Shown here in pieces: positions 9,805 through 18,581 of a stretch of DNA of 49,337 bases (positions are counted from its first letter, which is position 1; each line of letters opens with the position of its first letter). A program made the translations under genes and the position numbers. The notes beneath the pieces were generated by a model, which did not search any database, was not told the DNA's origin, and saw only the letters and a program-made list of their open reading frames with translations. Source of the DNA: Acidiphilium sp. PA (GTDB lineage: Bacteria > Pseudomonadota > Alphaproteobacteria > Acetobacterales > Acetobacteraceae); assembly GCF_026191915.1 (NCBI RefSeq), contig NZ_JAIMBY010000021.1, positions 1 through 49,337 on the forward strand. Direction: 5' to 3'.

Positions 9805-9820
9805 CCACGATCGATCGTGG
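9805..9820. promoter_or_regulatory. 16-bp perfect palindrome in the leader of the giant helicase gene
   Basis: CCACGATCGATCGTGG is fully self-complementary. It lies in the 242-bp gap between the RelE-helicase stop and the giant helicase start, about 195 bp upstream of the latter. A second hairpin, CGGCAT/ATGCCG (9830-9847), is just downstream of the RelE-helicase stop. It could be an operator for the giant helicase gene or a processing/termination structure. Evidence is symmetry only. Confidence 0.35.
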
Positions 9821-9853
9821 TGATCGCTGCGGCATCGATGAATGCCGTGTCAT

Positions 9854-11908
9854 TTAATGAAAATCACTGAGATATTCTGAGGGAGGAGAGACACCTGTGA
9901 GGAGAAGGTGTTCACGCGCCCGGGTGCAAGCCACATAAAGCAACCGGCGTTCCGTTTCGTAAATTTCATCGAGCTCGGCTTCGTCCGCGGCATCGGCAAC
10001 GCGTTCATCGAGCGGAAGCGTCCCCTCGTCGCACGCCATGACCACAACAGCGCGGAACTCGAGTCCTTTAGCAAGGCTCATCTGGGCCGTCATGATCTTA
10101 CCAGCGCCGGCCAAACCGTGAATGGCGGCTTGGGCTCGCGCGACAAGTGATTGCGTCCGGACGAACACGCCGATTTCATGCGCGGCAATGCCTTCGGCGA
10201 GCCAGGCCGCAACAGTCTCCCGAACGATTTCTGCCTCGGCGATAGGGCTCGCGACAATTTCGACGTTCGGTACTGGGCCATTGAATACCGAAACGACGCC
10301 GCGTCGTTCGTCCTCAAGCCCGTCAGTGTCGCGCAGAACTGTCGGTAACAGGCGATCGGCGGCGCGACGGATTTGCTGCGAGGTACGATAGCAGACTTTG
10401 AGCACGAACGACCGCCCGCGGACATCCACGCCAAGACTTGCCCAGGAGTACGGATGCTGGAAAATGCGCTGTCCCGCATCGCCGGCCAGAAAAAGGTTGT
10501 TCGCTGATGAGGGTACGATGGCCGAAAAGAAACGCAATTCAGCCGGGGCAAGGTCCTGAGCCTCATCGAGGATAACGTGTTCGAACGGTTTGGATGATCG
10601 ACCGGCCAGAGCCTCGGCCAGGTCAGTGAACACATGCGCCCACGTCGTATAGCGTTCCGACTCCAATGCTTCGCGCACCGCTTGGAATACCGGCCATAAT
10701 CGGGCACGCTGATTTGGACCGAGCTTGCTCTTCCTACCCATGCGCTGAACCGTGGTGTAGGACTCTGGCGTCTTGATCCCCCAGGCATCGATGACGTTCG
10801 TCCACTCGGACAACAAAAATCGTTCTGAGAAACCTTTCATGTTAGCAGCCGCCGTTCGTAATCTCTCCCGTAGGACGATCTCCGAAGCGATCCGAGGGCG
10901 CACGCCGTATTCCAATTGATAGAGTTGCTCGGCGATGCCGTGGAACGACGCTACGGTAATCCGCGGTACGATGCTGCCAGTCTCGGGCGTGAGCACAAGA
11001 AGTTTCCTCCCCAGCGCATCGGCGAGCGGTTGCGAGAAACTGGCCAACAAAATTCTGGCATCCGGATTGGCGCGCGCGAGGCGGACTGCACGATGCAAGG
11101 CTACAATGGTTTTCCCGGTCCCGGCCGAACCGGCCACCCGCGCGGGACCGGAAAAGGAGCGTTCGACCAGATTGCGCTGCGAAGGATGCAGAAAGACACC
11201 CCATTTATCCCATGGAAAAGCCAGAGCCTGCTCGAGTTCCTCGTGACTGACGATAAGCTTTATGCGCCGCAGCGCATCCGGGTGTTCGTAGGGATTGGCC
11301 TCAGCCGTGGCTGGAGCAGGGACCACAAGGCGGCCAGATACGGCATATTCGAGCAGGGCTTCTGCGGCTTCACCTGGCAGGTGATTGGCCAACGTCAAGA
11401 ACCTGTCTTCATTGGCAACTCGAACGTCGGCCAGCCAATCGGGCGGGACGCCCACCGAGAGGAGTGCGTTGTCATCAAGCGTAGCAAACGGGGTCGGGGT
11501 AACCGCTTTTTCCGCGGGCACGGGATGCGAAAGGGCGAAATCGAACGAGGGTGGAGGCACCACATCCTCCACGCGTTCGCGGATTTCGACAATCTGGATC
11601 GCACCCGTGCGCGGATGGGCTTCGATCCGTCGGCGTGTCGCCCATGCATACGAATCGTCGTGATGGCCGACATAGGCGAGCAACAGGTCAGACCCGGTCT
11701 TGTGGATGATGATACGAATGTCCAGATTGACCCTGACGGACCAGAAATTGGGGTCCTTCGATTTGTCGATACGGTGGAATTGCAACCCCGGCCTCGATGG
11801 ATCGACCTGTAGATCGAAAACCGCCGTCTTCACCGCCCTCTGCTCTTGCGCCGAAAGACGCGCGAGGGCGGCGGTGAACGCATCGGCGATCCGAAAAGTG
11901 GCGGTCAT
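9854..11908 (-). CDS. RelE/ParE-like domain fused to UvrD-type SF1 helicase
   Basis: 684 aa. Residues 1-95 read like a RelE/ParE-fold toxin: helical start, then HRIDKSKDPNFWSVRVN and LDIRIIIHKTGSDLLLAYVGHHDDSYAWA. A linker (100-235) leads to a helicase with Walker A GSAGTGKT (260-267), ILLASFSQPLADAL, motif II VILDEAQD (447-452), LFLAGDAGQRIF (III), YRTSQQIRRAA (IV), AKGLEFRAVVVMACD (V) and RRLLYVACTRAREHLLLTG (VI). All SF1A motifs are intact, so an active ATPase is expected. The RelE part lacks a separate antitoxin gene next to it, so it may bind ribosomes, RNA or DNA ends rather than act as a free toxin. It is the last gene of the operon-like run beginning with res. Function is inferred, not known to me. 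Confidence 0.85.
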   Translation of the reverse strand: MTATFRIADAFTAALARLSAQEQRAVKTAVFDLQVDPSRPGLQFHRIDKSKDPNFWSVRVNLDIRIIIHKTGSDLLLAYVGHHDDSYAWATRRRIEAHPRTGAIQIVEIRERVEDVVPPPSFDFALSHPVPAEKAVTPTPFATLDDNALLSVGVPPDWLADVRVANEDRFLTLANHLPGEAAEALLEYAVSGRLVVPAPATAEANPYEHPDALRRIKLIVSHEELEQALAFPWDKWGVFLHPSQRNLVERSFSGPARVAGSAGTGKTIVALHRAVRLARANPDARILLASFSQPLADALGRKLLVLTPETGSIVPRITVASFHGIAEQLYQLEYGVRPRIASEIVLRERLRTAAANMKGFSERFLLSEWTNVIDAWGIKTPESYTTVQRMGRKSKLGPNQRARLWPVFQAVREALESERYTTWAHVFTDLAEALAGRSSKPFEHVILDEAQDLAPAELRFFSAIVPSSANNLFLAGDAGQRIFQHPYSWASLGVDVRGRSFVLKVCYRTSQQIRRAADRLLPTVLRDTDGLEDERRGVVSVFNGPVPNVEIVASPIAEAEIVRETVAAWLAEGIAAHEIGVFVRTQSLVARAQAAIHGLAGAGKIMTAQMSLAKGLEFRAVVVMACDEGTLPLDERVADAADEAELDEIYETERRLLYVACTRAREHLLLTGVSPPSEYLSDFH

Positions 11909-12005
11909 ACAGGGTTGAGGCTGACTAGTGTCGCTGATCTGCCCCCATCCGAGTGGTTCAGGATCTGTTTTGGTGCCTTCCTCCTCATCTGCCGGATTCC
12001 CCGAA

Positions 12006-12017
12006 GTTATGCATAAC
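12006..12017. promoter_or_regulatory. 12-bp palindrome upstream of the RelE-helicase gene
   Basis: GTTATGCATAAC is a perfect palindrome about 98 bp upstream of the RelE-helicase start, in the only sizeable gap (124 bp) of the defence run. RelE-family loci are often autoregulated through palindromic operators, so this is a reasonable operator candidate. No promoter boxes can be assigned firmly. Confidence 0.3.
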
Positions 12018-12032
12018 CAGCATAATCCTTGA

Positions 12033-12605
12033 TCATATGCGTAGCAGTTGGTCGTTTAATCGGATCTCACCGAGCGTTACATCGAACGCGTCGGCAAGCC
12101 CCGCAAACCTTTCACAGAAATCGTACCAATATTTGGCCGATGTATTTTTTTCAAACCAATAATCTGGAGCCGCCAAAATAACTGCGCGGCGCAAGTCCGT
12201 ATGAGGTTGGCTCTTGGTGGATTTTGAAGTTGCCAGAAGGTGAAGAAAATACCTAACCATCTGAGAGTCATACATACCGTAGTTAATGCTAGCTTGCTCC
12301 TTAACTTCAATGTAGATTCGATTTTCGTCAGACACCCCGGAGCGTAGGACAATATCTGGCGTCATTCCGCCTGATATATCCATCAGTATTTGACGGCTGT
12401 AAGACGTTTTCCTCTGGCGATTCCAGTCGGAGTTATCCTCGAAGATACTATACTGAAAATCACCGCACAGCGATCCGATCGAACTCTCAGCCGTGACTAA
12501 GTTAACGGGAATTGTTGAAAGCAACTCACGATTGCCGCACGAAGCCTGAAGCTTCTCTACAAGCCACTTTTGCCACTTTGTTTCTGACCAGCGTACATCT
12601 GACAT
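12033..12605 (-). CDS. Small PD-(D/E)XK nuclease-like protein
   Basis: 190 aa, family not recognised by name. A restriction-endonuclease-like core is visible: GGMTPDIVLRSG (Asp84), then a beta strand IYIEVKEQ (Glu100, Lys102), giving D-(15)-E-x-K, with an acidic helix upstream. The C-terminal half has a strand RAVILAAPDYWF typical of such folds. It starts 10 nt after the 33-aa frame, behind a GAGGT ribosome binding site, so it is co-translated with the DUF6508 gene. The gene is visibly richer in A/T than the methyltransferase gene upstream, suggesting separate acquisition. It may be an effector nuclease of the cluster. Confidence 0.75.
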   Translation of the reverse strand: MSDVRWSETKWQKWLVEKLQASCGNRELLSTIPVNLVTAESSIGSLCGDFQYSIFEDNSDWNRQRKTSYSRQILMDISGGMTPDIVLRSGVSDENRIYIEVKEQASINYGMYDSQMVRYFLHLLATSKSTKSQPHTDLRRAVILAAPDYWFEKNTSAKYWYDFCERFAGLADAFDVTLGEIRLNDQLLRI

Positions 12606-12615
12606 TGTCTTTACC

Positions 12616-12717
12616 TCATTCGTGAAAGCTCTGCTGATGATAAAACCCTCGATTCATCCGCGCAATATTCTTATAGGTCCGGATCACTTCAGTTTCGCTC
12701 GTTGTTTCCGTGTCCAT
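12616..12717 (-). CDS. Possible 33-aa small protein
   Basis: An ATG at 12717-12715 lies 7 nt after GGGAGG, one of the better ribosome binding sites in this operon. The frame overlaps the last 29 nt of the DUF6508 gene in another frame and stops 10 nt before the PD-(D/E)XK gene. The product begins MDTETTSETEVIRTYKNIAR and ends GFYHQQSFHE. It has no recognisable domain. It could be a real microprotein or a coupling frame that delivers ribosomes to the nuclease start. Confidence 0.4.
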   Translation of the reverse strand: MDTETTSETEVIRTYKNIARMNRGFYHQQSFHE

Positions 12718-13156
12718 ACAAACCCTCCCGTCCCGCCTGCGCGAGCGTGTCGATCCGGCGAATGATGCGCAGGATAAGGCCGGCTTTGAACGCGTCCAGC
12801 AATGTGCCTTCGGCAAAGCGCTCCTGACGGATCAGAACCGTCAGCAGCCGCGCAAGCTCTTCCAGCGTGGCCTCCGCAATCGCGGATTCGTCACTTCGAA
12901 GTCGTCGTGCCACCGCTGTGCTGCTCCAGGCTGGCCAGTCGAAATGGCCTACGACCCATCCATTTTCGTAGGCGGCCGTAACAAACGCGCCGGCTTTGTC
13001 ACTGAGCGCCGCGTAGGGAAACGAGACGCTTCCATCCGCATTCGGACTCATAGGGCTCATCATTCCGGGGCCGAAATTCGGTGCCTCGAACTCAGGAAGA
13101 AACTGCGCAAGTGCATTGAGCTGTTGTGCATTGAACGGGCCTATTGTTTCAGTCAT
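12689..13156 (-). CDS. DUF6508 domain protein
   Basis: 155 aa. The C-terminal half matches the DUF6508 pattern: VVGHFDWPAWSSTAVARRL, then ATLEELARLLTVLIRQERF, AEGTLLDAFKAGLILRIIRR and a final helix. DUF6508 proteins are short helical proteins of unknown function. The gene begins 5 nt after the stop of the caspase-like gene without its own clear ribosome binding site, so it depends on coupled translation. Its position between a putative protease and a nuclease suggests a regulatory or adaptor role, which is inference. Confidence 0.75.
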   Translation of the reverse strand: MTETIGPFNAQQLNALAQFLPEFEAPNFGPGMMSPMSPNADGSVSFPYAALSDKAGAFVTAAYENGWVVGHFDWPAWSSTAVARRLRSDESAIAEATLEELARLLTVLIRQERFAEGTLLDAFKAGLILRIIRRIDTLAQAGREGLYGHGNNERN

Positions 13157-13161
13157 TGAAA

Positions 13162-13791
13162 TTAGATCAGAGCTTGCGGTTCATGAAGATGATGAGGTCT
13201 CCGACGATAGACCTGGAATTGAAGAGTGGTCACAAGGCCACTCAAATTTTCCTTCAGATACGTGCAGACGTGCTCGATAATTATATTTTCATTCGCATCA
13301 GGTTGTGCCTCTCGCTGCCGGAAAATTTGTTGCCAAAAAATGATGTCCAGCGCGGACGATTGTATCCAATCAACTTTGACACCATAACCTGCTATCCATC
13401 TTATGCTATTTGCGATTCCTGCGTCACGATTGAAAAAGAATGCCGCATTATTTTGGTTTCCAAATAAACATGATCCAAAAAATATACCTCTTATCTGTGG
13501 TCCCACTTGATTTCGGAGAATATTTCTAATTTCTGCTCTGGATATGTTGCTTACCGACCCACGGATGGCGTTCTGATTGCCGTGCGCGCCGATATAGAGA
13601 TATTTCTTACGTGCCCCTTGCCGGCAAACATGCTCCACAATTGCATGAAGCGCATCCCTATTTGCAAAATTTTCAAAATGATACCGATGAATGGATTGAA
13701 ATTCCATATCCATTAATAAATCAAAAAGCGATCGTACCGAAACATTCCTATTATTTTGCCAACGCCCTTCAAGAACAACCAGACCTGACAT
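13162..13791 (-). CDS. Caspase-like (DUF6642-like) cysteine protease candidate
   Basis: 209 aa. A caspase/CHAT-type dyad is visible: KYLYIGAHGNQNAI (His70) after a hydrophobic strand, and IRGIFFGSCLFGN (Cys108) after the next strand, 38 residues apart. Further pieces, GLVVLEGRW at the start and IAGYGVKVDWIQSSALDI after the Cys, match my recollection of the DUF6642 family pattern (LEG..W, HG, HFGSC, GYT..VDW..S). No separate sensor domain is present, so activation must come from a partner. It starts 12 nt after the methyltransferase stop, is AT-richer than that gene, and is followed 5 nt later by the DUF6508 gene. The fold call is moderately secure; protease activity is inferred. Confidence 0.65.
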   Translation of the reverse strand: MSGLVVLEGRWQNNRNVSVRSLFDLLMDMEFQSIHRYHFENFANRDALHAIVEHVCRQGARKKYLYIGAHGNQNAIRGSVSNISRAEIRNILRNQVGPQIRGIFFGSCLFGNQNNAAFFFNRDAGIANSIRWIAGYGVKVDWIQSSALDIIFWQQIFRQREAQPDANENIIIEHVCTYLKENLSGLVTTLQFQVYRRRPHHLHEPQALI

Positions 13792-13803
13792 TTTCCGTCC
13801 CTT

Positions 13804-16713
13804 TCAAACTTGAAAAACCTTCATCACCTCGTCTCCGAAGTGATTGATCACCTTCACCGCAATCCGCTTGCTCGCCGGTCGTTCGAATGGGCGCGATGTG
13901 TCGGAATACAGTGTGGCCCACGCATCCTCGTCGATTTCGGCCTTCAAAGCGGTTTTTAGGCTTTGATAGGGATCGTTGGCGCCGAGGAAATAGGCGTGAC
14001 GGACGAAGAAGCTCTCATCGTTATACGCGGTGTCGATGAACCAGGCGGCGATGCCGGCGGTGTCGTTGGAGCGGATATCGCCGGTGTTGGGGTCGAACAC
14101 ATCCACACCGTTCACCTTCACCCGAATTTCGGCGCCGCCTTCGTCCAGAATGTCCACATCTGGTTCGCCGAACACCACGAACATGTTGCCGCGCCCGGTA
14201 TTTTTCAGTTCGGCGGACATGTGCATGTCCGGGTTGATGCGGGCTTTCAGGATTTTAAGACTGCCGAGATTGCCGAGTTCGGTGGAAAGGGCATCAAAAT
14301 TGAAGGCGCAGGCAATCAGCACGTCGAACCGTGCATCTACAGCCTCGCGCGCTGCCATCACGATGTCCTGCCGTCCTACCGTACCGTATTCCGGCCCGAT
14401 CAGGATGGCGGCACGGCGTTCACGGCCGTCTTCGCCCTCGGTGAATTTTCCCTCGGCACCGACATATGTGCCGGGCCACGGCATCAAGCTCTCGAACGTA
14501 ATTCGATCGTGTTTTTTCTCCTGCTTCACGCCTTCGGACTTGAGATAGTCGATGACGACGGCGGAAAAATCCTGCCCGGCCTGGCTGGCATCGACCGGTT
14601 TGGCATCGCCGCGTAGTTCTTCCTCGCTAGCCGGGAGCACGCGGTGCGGCGAGAGGCTTTCGACCGTGAACGGGCCGGCGACGCGGACACGCGCATTGTC
14701 GGTATAGGGTTTGTCGTACAGATATTCGACATCGGCGCGCGCGGCGATGCTGGCATCGATCTCGCGCTGCCGGGCGATCCGCGCCGCCCACCAGTCTGCA
14801 TGCGCCGCGCGCGCGGCGGCCGGCGCGGTTTTCAGCAATTCGCGGGGGATTTGCCATTCCTCCCATCTCTGCCCCATCGCCGTGCTGAGCGTCGCGCGCA
14901 AAGGCTCCAGCACCGCCTGATATTTGTCCCAGATCTCGTCAATCACCGGGTTGTTGGCAATTGAGCTAAGCATAACGTGCGGTACGCGCTCATAGACAAA
15001 GCCCTGGCGGATATCGTGATGCACCGGTGTGTCAGACGGCGGCCGTTTCGTCAGTTCGGCTTCCTTGGCGCGGCCTTCACGGCTGTCGGCCAGCAGATAC
15101 CACGGATAGCGTGCAGCCATCAGGCGGGTGCGGGCCAGAGCGAGGGCGACGCGGCTGGTGTCCATGGTGATCCAGCGTCGTCCCCACTGCTCAGCGACGT
15201 AAGCGGTGGTGCCGGAGCCGCACGTAGGGTCGAGTACCAGATCGCCGGGGTCGGTGGCCATGAGGATGCAGCGCTGAATTACTTTCTGCGCCGTCTGTAC
15301 AACGTAGACTTTATCTTCTGTGAAATTTCCCGTCTGCGTATCAGACCAGACGTTTGACAAAGGAATTGCATCGAAGTCGTCTAGATATCGGATATACTGC
15401 ACACTTTTCTTAGTCTTCCAGATTCGCCCGGCGCGCCCAAGCGTTTTTAGACCCTTTGCGTCCGTTTTGAAGGTTCCCTTCCCCGGAGGAAACGTTTGAC
15501 CTTCAAATTGGAACTCTCGAACATCTCCGTCTGCGGCAGGACGCGAACTGGTGATGTTATCCGGCCGGAACACACGTTCCCCCAGATCTAGAGCTGACTG
15601 TTCCGCTGCCCCTAAGCGTCGGAACGTTCCATCAGATTTCATTGCCATGCGATACACTTGATCAGTCGAAGAGCCAGCAGCTTTCGGCTGAAATGGACTG
15701 TGGAATTTTAAACTTGATCCATACTTAGCAAACCAAATGATATAGTTTGTGGCGGCTGACAGAGTAGAGTTAACGCGGCCGGTTGTTGTTTGATAAGCGA
15801 TCTGGCTCACGAAATTTTCTGTTCCAAACACCTCATCCATCACAGCGCGCACGCGATGCACATTCTCATCGCCAATTTGGACGAAGATCGACCCACCCTC
15901 CGTCAGAAGATCATGCATCACCGTCAGCCGGTCGCGCAGATAGGTGAGGTAGGAATGAATCCCGTCCTTCCACGTATCCCGGAACGCCTTCACCTGTTCC
16001 GGCTCCCGCGAAATATCGGTCTGTTTACCGTCCTTCACATCGCGCGACTGGGTGGACACCTGCCAGTTGGAATTGAATTTGATGCCGTAAGGCGGGTCGA
16101 AATAGATGCATTGCACCTTGCCCTTGAGGCTTTCGCGCTCGGCGAGGCTGGCCATGACCTGGAGCGAATCGCCTAGGATCATGCGGTTCGACCAATGCTG
16201 GTCGTGCTGATAGAATTCCGCGCGTTGCTCCGGCGTGATGCCGTTGAAGTCGGCGAACAAATCCGGCTCAGCGGTCTCTGCCTCGCGCTTTTGCGCGGTA
16301 CGGCGTTTGAGATCGTCGATGATCGCCTTGGGGTGAATTTTTTCCTGGATATAGAGCGGTGGCACGTTGACCACGAGGTCTGACCAGTCCTGCCGATCCT
16401 TGCCACGCCAGACCAGTTGCGCATCGGACAGGGTCAGCGTGCCGGTTTCCGCAAGCTCGGCCATTTGCTCATCGGTGATGGTGATGCGCGCGCCGTTCCA
16501 GATCAACTCCGGCTGGCTCGGCTCCTCCGCCGTCCGCGTCTCCCCCTCGGCCAACGGCCGCGCGCGCGGATAATGCTGCGCTGGCCGCGGTGCGGAATCC
16601 TCATCGCGCCGAAAAAAACTCTCCATCTCGGCGGTCGGAATATTACGGCGCGTCGCCGCCTCATGCTTTAGCGCGTCGATCTGTTTGGCGGAGGATTTCG
16701 GTGGGCGGGCCAT
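13804..16713 (-). CDS. Type III-like Mod DNA methyltransferase (beta class)
   Basis: 969 aa. Amino-methyltransferase motif IV DPPYG is at 206-210 (QCIYFDPPYGIKFNSNWQ), before the SAM-binding motif I DLVLDPTCGSGTTAYVAEQ (about residue 490). This is the beta-class order used by type III Mod enzymes. LTEGGSIFVQIGDENVHRVR is another Mod hallmark. The long C-terminal extension (from about 540) lacks a known name and carries a DPNTGDIRSND segment. The start ATG shares one base with the upstream DUF262 gene stop (TGATG). It should methylate adenine (or N4-cytosine) in the target site and work with the Res subunit two genes upstream. At 969 aa it is longer than classical Mod (about 600-650). Confidence 0.92.
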   Translation of the reverse strand: MARPPKSSAKQIDALKHEAATRRNIPTAEMESFFRRDEDSAPRPAQHYPRARPLAEGETRTAEEPSQPELIWNGARITITDEQMAELAETGTLTLSDAQLVWRGKDRQDWSDLVVNVPPLYIQEKIHPKAIIDDLKRRTAQKREAETAEPDLFADFNGITPEQRAEFYQHDQHWSNRMILGDSLQVMASLAERESLKGKVQCIYFDPPYGIKFNSNWQVSTQSRDVKDGKQTDISREPEQVKAFRDTWKDGIHSYLTYLRDRLTVMHDLLTEGGSIFVQIGDENVHRVRAVMDEVFGTENFVSQIAYQTTTGRVNSTLSAATNYIIWFAKYGSSLKFHSPFQPKAAGSSTDQVYRMAMKSDGTFRRLGAAEQSALDLGERVFRPDNITSSRPAADGDVREFQFEGQTFPPGKGTFKTDAKGLKTLGRAGRIWKTKKSVQYIRYLDDFDAIPLSNVWSDTQTGNFTEDKVYVVQTAQKVIQRCILMATDPGDLVLDPTCGSGTTAYVAEQWGRRWITMDTSRVALALARTRLMAARYPWYLLADSREGRAKEAELTKRPPSDTPVHHDIRQGFVYERVPHVMLSSIANNPVIDEIWDKYQAVLEPLRATLSTAMGQRWEEWQIPRELLKTAPAAARAAHADWWAARIARQREIDASIAARADVEYLYDKPYTDNARVRVAGPFTVESLSPHRVLPASEEELRGDAKPVDASQAGQDFSAVVIDYLKSEGVKQEKKHDRITFESLMPWPGTYVGAEGKFTEGEDGRERRAAILIGPEYGTVGRQDIVMAAREAVDARFDVLIACAFNFDALSTELGNLGSLKILKARINPDMHMSAELKNTGRGNMFVVFGEPDVDILDEGGAEIRVKVNGVDVFDPNTGDIRSNDTAGIAAWFIDTAYNDESFFVRHAYFLGANDPYQSLKTALKAEIDEDAWATLYSDTSRPFERPASKRIAVKVINHFGDEVMKVFQV

Positions 16714-18581
16714 CAGGCTGCCATTCCGGTCTCATACGTGCCGATCAGTTCGGCTTCGCGTTCCTCGTCGCTGTACCCATCATCAAGATCGGGGGGAGCC
16801 ACGTCTTCCCGTACGGCGGATTTGCCCATGACGTCTTCAATCATGGCGAGAAGTCCGCGGCGACGTGCGTCGAAAAAGGTCTGGAAATCGTCCGCTCGGA
16901 GAAGATTGTCATCGATGACGTGCGTATGAAGGATCGAGTTCAGCCGATCGGACGCAATTGGTGGGTTCTGCGCATTGCCCTGTTCGAGCCGGTTCAGGTA
17001 GGCGGACGGACCCACGCCACCGATGATGCGATTGGTGCGGGCCGACAGGGGGGTCTTGTTGATGACACTATTGTAAACCTCCGGCCTGATATTCTGTTTC
17101 TTGCACCACGCCTCCGGAAAGATATGATGAATGTCGACATTCTCATCGAAAAAGACAGCCTGGTCGAACGGCTGGCCGGAGCGAAAATCCTGCGCTCCCT
17201 TGCGCATCAGCAAGGCATGGACGCCTTTGTAGGCGGCGGAGAGACGGCTTCGAAGCGTGCGCAACCGTTCCTCGCGGAAATCGGCGCGTTCGATTGTCTG
17301 CGGCAGAGCACCGCCGTCGAGCCACCGCCCCACATCGCGGATGTCGAGGGCAAAACGTGTCTCGACGGCCGAACCATAAAGCTCACCGAAGACACCGCAC
17401 CAGAACCATTGGGACAGACGCTGCCGGACAGCATCGTTTTCCCATTTGCCGCCCAGTTCAGCCAGGATGGCCGCGAGTGGGACGAGCTGGGTCTGGTATG
17501 GCAGATCACGGGCCCGAAAAATCTTCAGCCCATGGAGAAACTTCGCGGCGAGCTTATACCCCTGTTCGACGCTGTCGGCGTATTGCCGGTAGGCGGCAAG
17601 TGGTAGCTGGAGCAGACTGTTACGATTTGCGCTGATGGCCGGTGGTTCACGGCCCTCGGCCTCGGCGGTCTCCCGCACGGCCTTGGTATGAAGCAACGAG
17701 ATCGCCTGGAGGAATTCAACCGACTCAACATGCGCAAGCACCGGTAGCTTCACCAGGCGTTCGCGTCGCGCCTTCCAATCGTCGCGCAATTGGAAATTCT
17801 CAGCGGCATACATGGCTGTGACAAGTTCGAATGCATCGAGTGCTTTGCCGCCCGTATTGACCTTCTCGAATACGAGACAAACGGCTGCGCGGCTGGTGTC
17901 CTTTCCAAGCGCAATCACCGGGACCTGGTAGTCCGCAAAATTGTTGATCACCTTGTCCGAGAACTCATTAATCAGATCCAGGTGGTGCTTGCGGGCCTCG
18001 GGGGCGTGAAATATCCATTTAAGCGCGGCCTGAATCCAATGCTGGGATTTGAATATCTGATCGACCGGAAAATGAAGCGCCGCAAATTCTGCGTCCTGGG
18101 TCGACAGATCCAGAGCGACATCGCGACCGAACGCCCCTCGGATAATTCGGTCCTCGGGCACTGCGACAATTGACTCGCGCCGTGACAGGGTCGGGTTGAG
18201 AGCCGCCTGAATGTCAAAATAGAAGTGCAGGCGGACCGGCCGTTTCCGCGCCGTCTGCGTCAGCACAGGATCGCGCGTGGAGGTCGATTGGTACAGCGAT
18301 GTCATGCGTTGCTGTCCGTCGAGCAGATATGATTCGAGGTGCTTGGTAGCAGAAGGTGCGCCTTCGACGGGCCGGACAGCAAAAGCGATCTCGCCCGAAG
18401 CGTCGAGCGTCATCAAGGCCCCGACCGGGAAACCCTCCGACACCGACGCTAGAAGATCAATGATACGATCCTGGTCCCACACCCAGCCACGCTGAAAATC
18501 GGGAAGTTGCATTTTTCCGTCGTGGCAATCCTGCATTAGATCCTTGAGAAGGAACGGGTTTGTCTTGAACGACGTTGTCAT
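16713..18581 (-). CDS. DUF262 / HNH-like (GmrSD-type) protein within R-M operon
   Basis: 622 aa. The N-terminus is a DUF262 ParB-like nuclease/NTPase domain: KMQLPDFQRGWVWD (24-36), FPVGALMTLD, and the DGQQR motif at 88-92 followed by MTSLYQ. The C-terminal part has VDIHHIFPEAWCKKQ and INKTPLSARTNR, the HxIFP...N pattern of the DUF1524/HNH nuclease module. GmrSD proteins are type IV enzymes that cut modified phage DNA. Here the gene lies between res and mod, overlapping res by 4 nt (ATGA) and mod by 1 nt (TGATG), so it is a core part of this system. It could extend the target range to modified DNA. Confidence 0.88.
   Translation of the reverse strand: MTTSFKTNPFLLKDLMQDCHDGKMQLPDFQRGWVWDQDRIIDLLASVSEGFPVGALMTLDASGEIAFAVRPVEGAPSATKHLESYLLDGQQRMTSLYQSTSTRDPVLTQTARKRPVRLHFYFDIQAALNPTLSRRESIVAVPEDRIIRGAFGRDVALDLSTQDAEFAALHFPVDQIFKSQHWIQAALKWIFHAPEARKHHLDLINEFSDKVINNFADYQVPVIALGKDTSRAAVCLVFEKVNTGGKALDAFELVTAMYAAENFQLRDDWKARRERLVKLPVLAHVESVEFLQAISLLHTKAVRETAEAEGREPPAISANRNSLLQLPLAAYRQYADSVEQGYKLAAKFLHGLKIFRARDLPYQTQLVPLAAILAELGGKWENDAVRQRLSQWFWCGVFGELYGSAVETRFALDIRDVGRWLDGGALPQTIERADFREERLRTLRSRLSAAYKGVHALLMRKGAQDFRSGQPFDQAVFFDENVDIHHIFPEAWCKKQNIRPEVYNSVINKTPLSARTNRIIGGVGPSAYLNRLEQGNAQNPPIASDRLNSILHTHVIDDNLLRADDFQTFFDARRRGLLAMIEDVMGKSAVREDVAPPDLDDGYSDEEREAELIGTYETGMAA

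Noticed and set aside
10916-11812. 298-codon plus-strand frame
   Set aside because: It is a shadow of the RelE-helicase gene with no conserved pattern.
16590-17606. 338-codon plus-strand frame
   Set aside because: It lies opposite the DUF262 gene, whose motifs are clear; the antisense product shows no recognisable domain.
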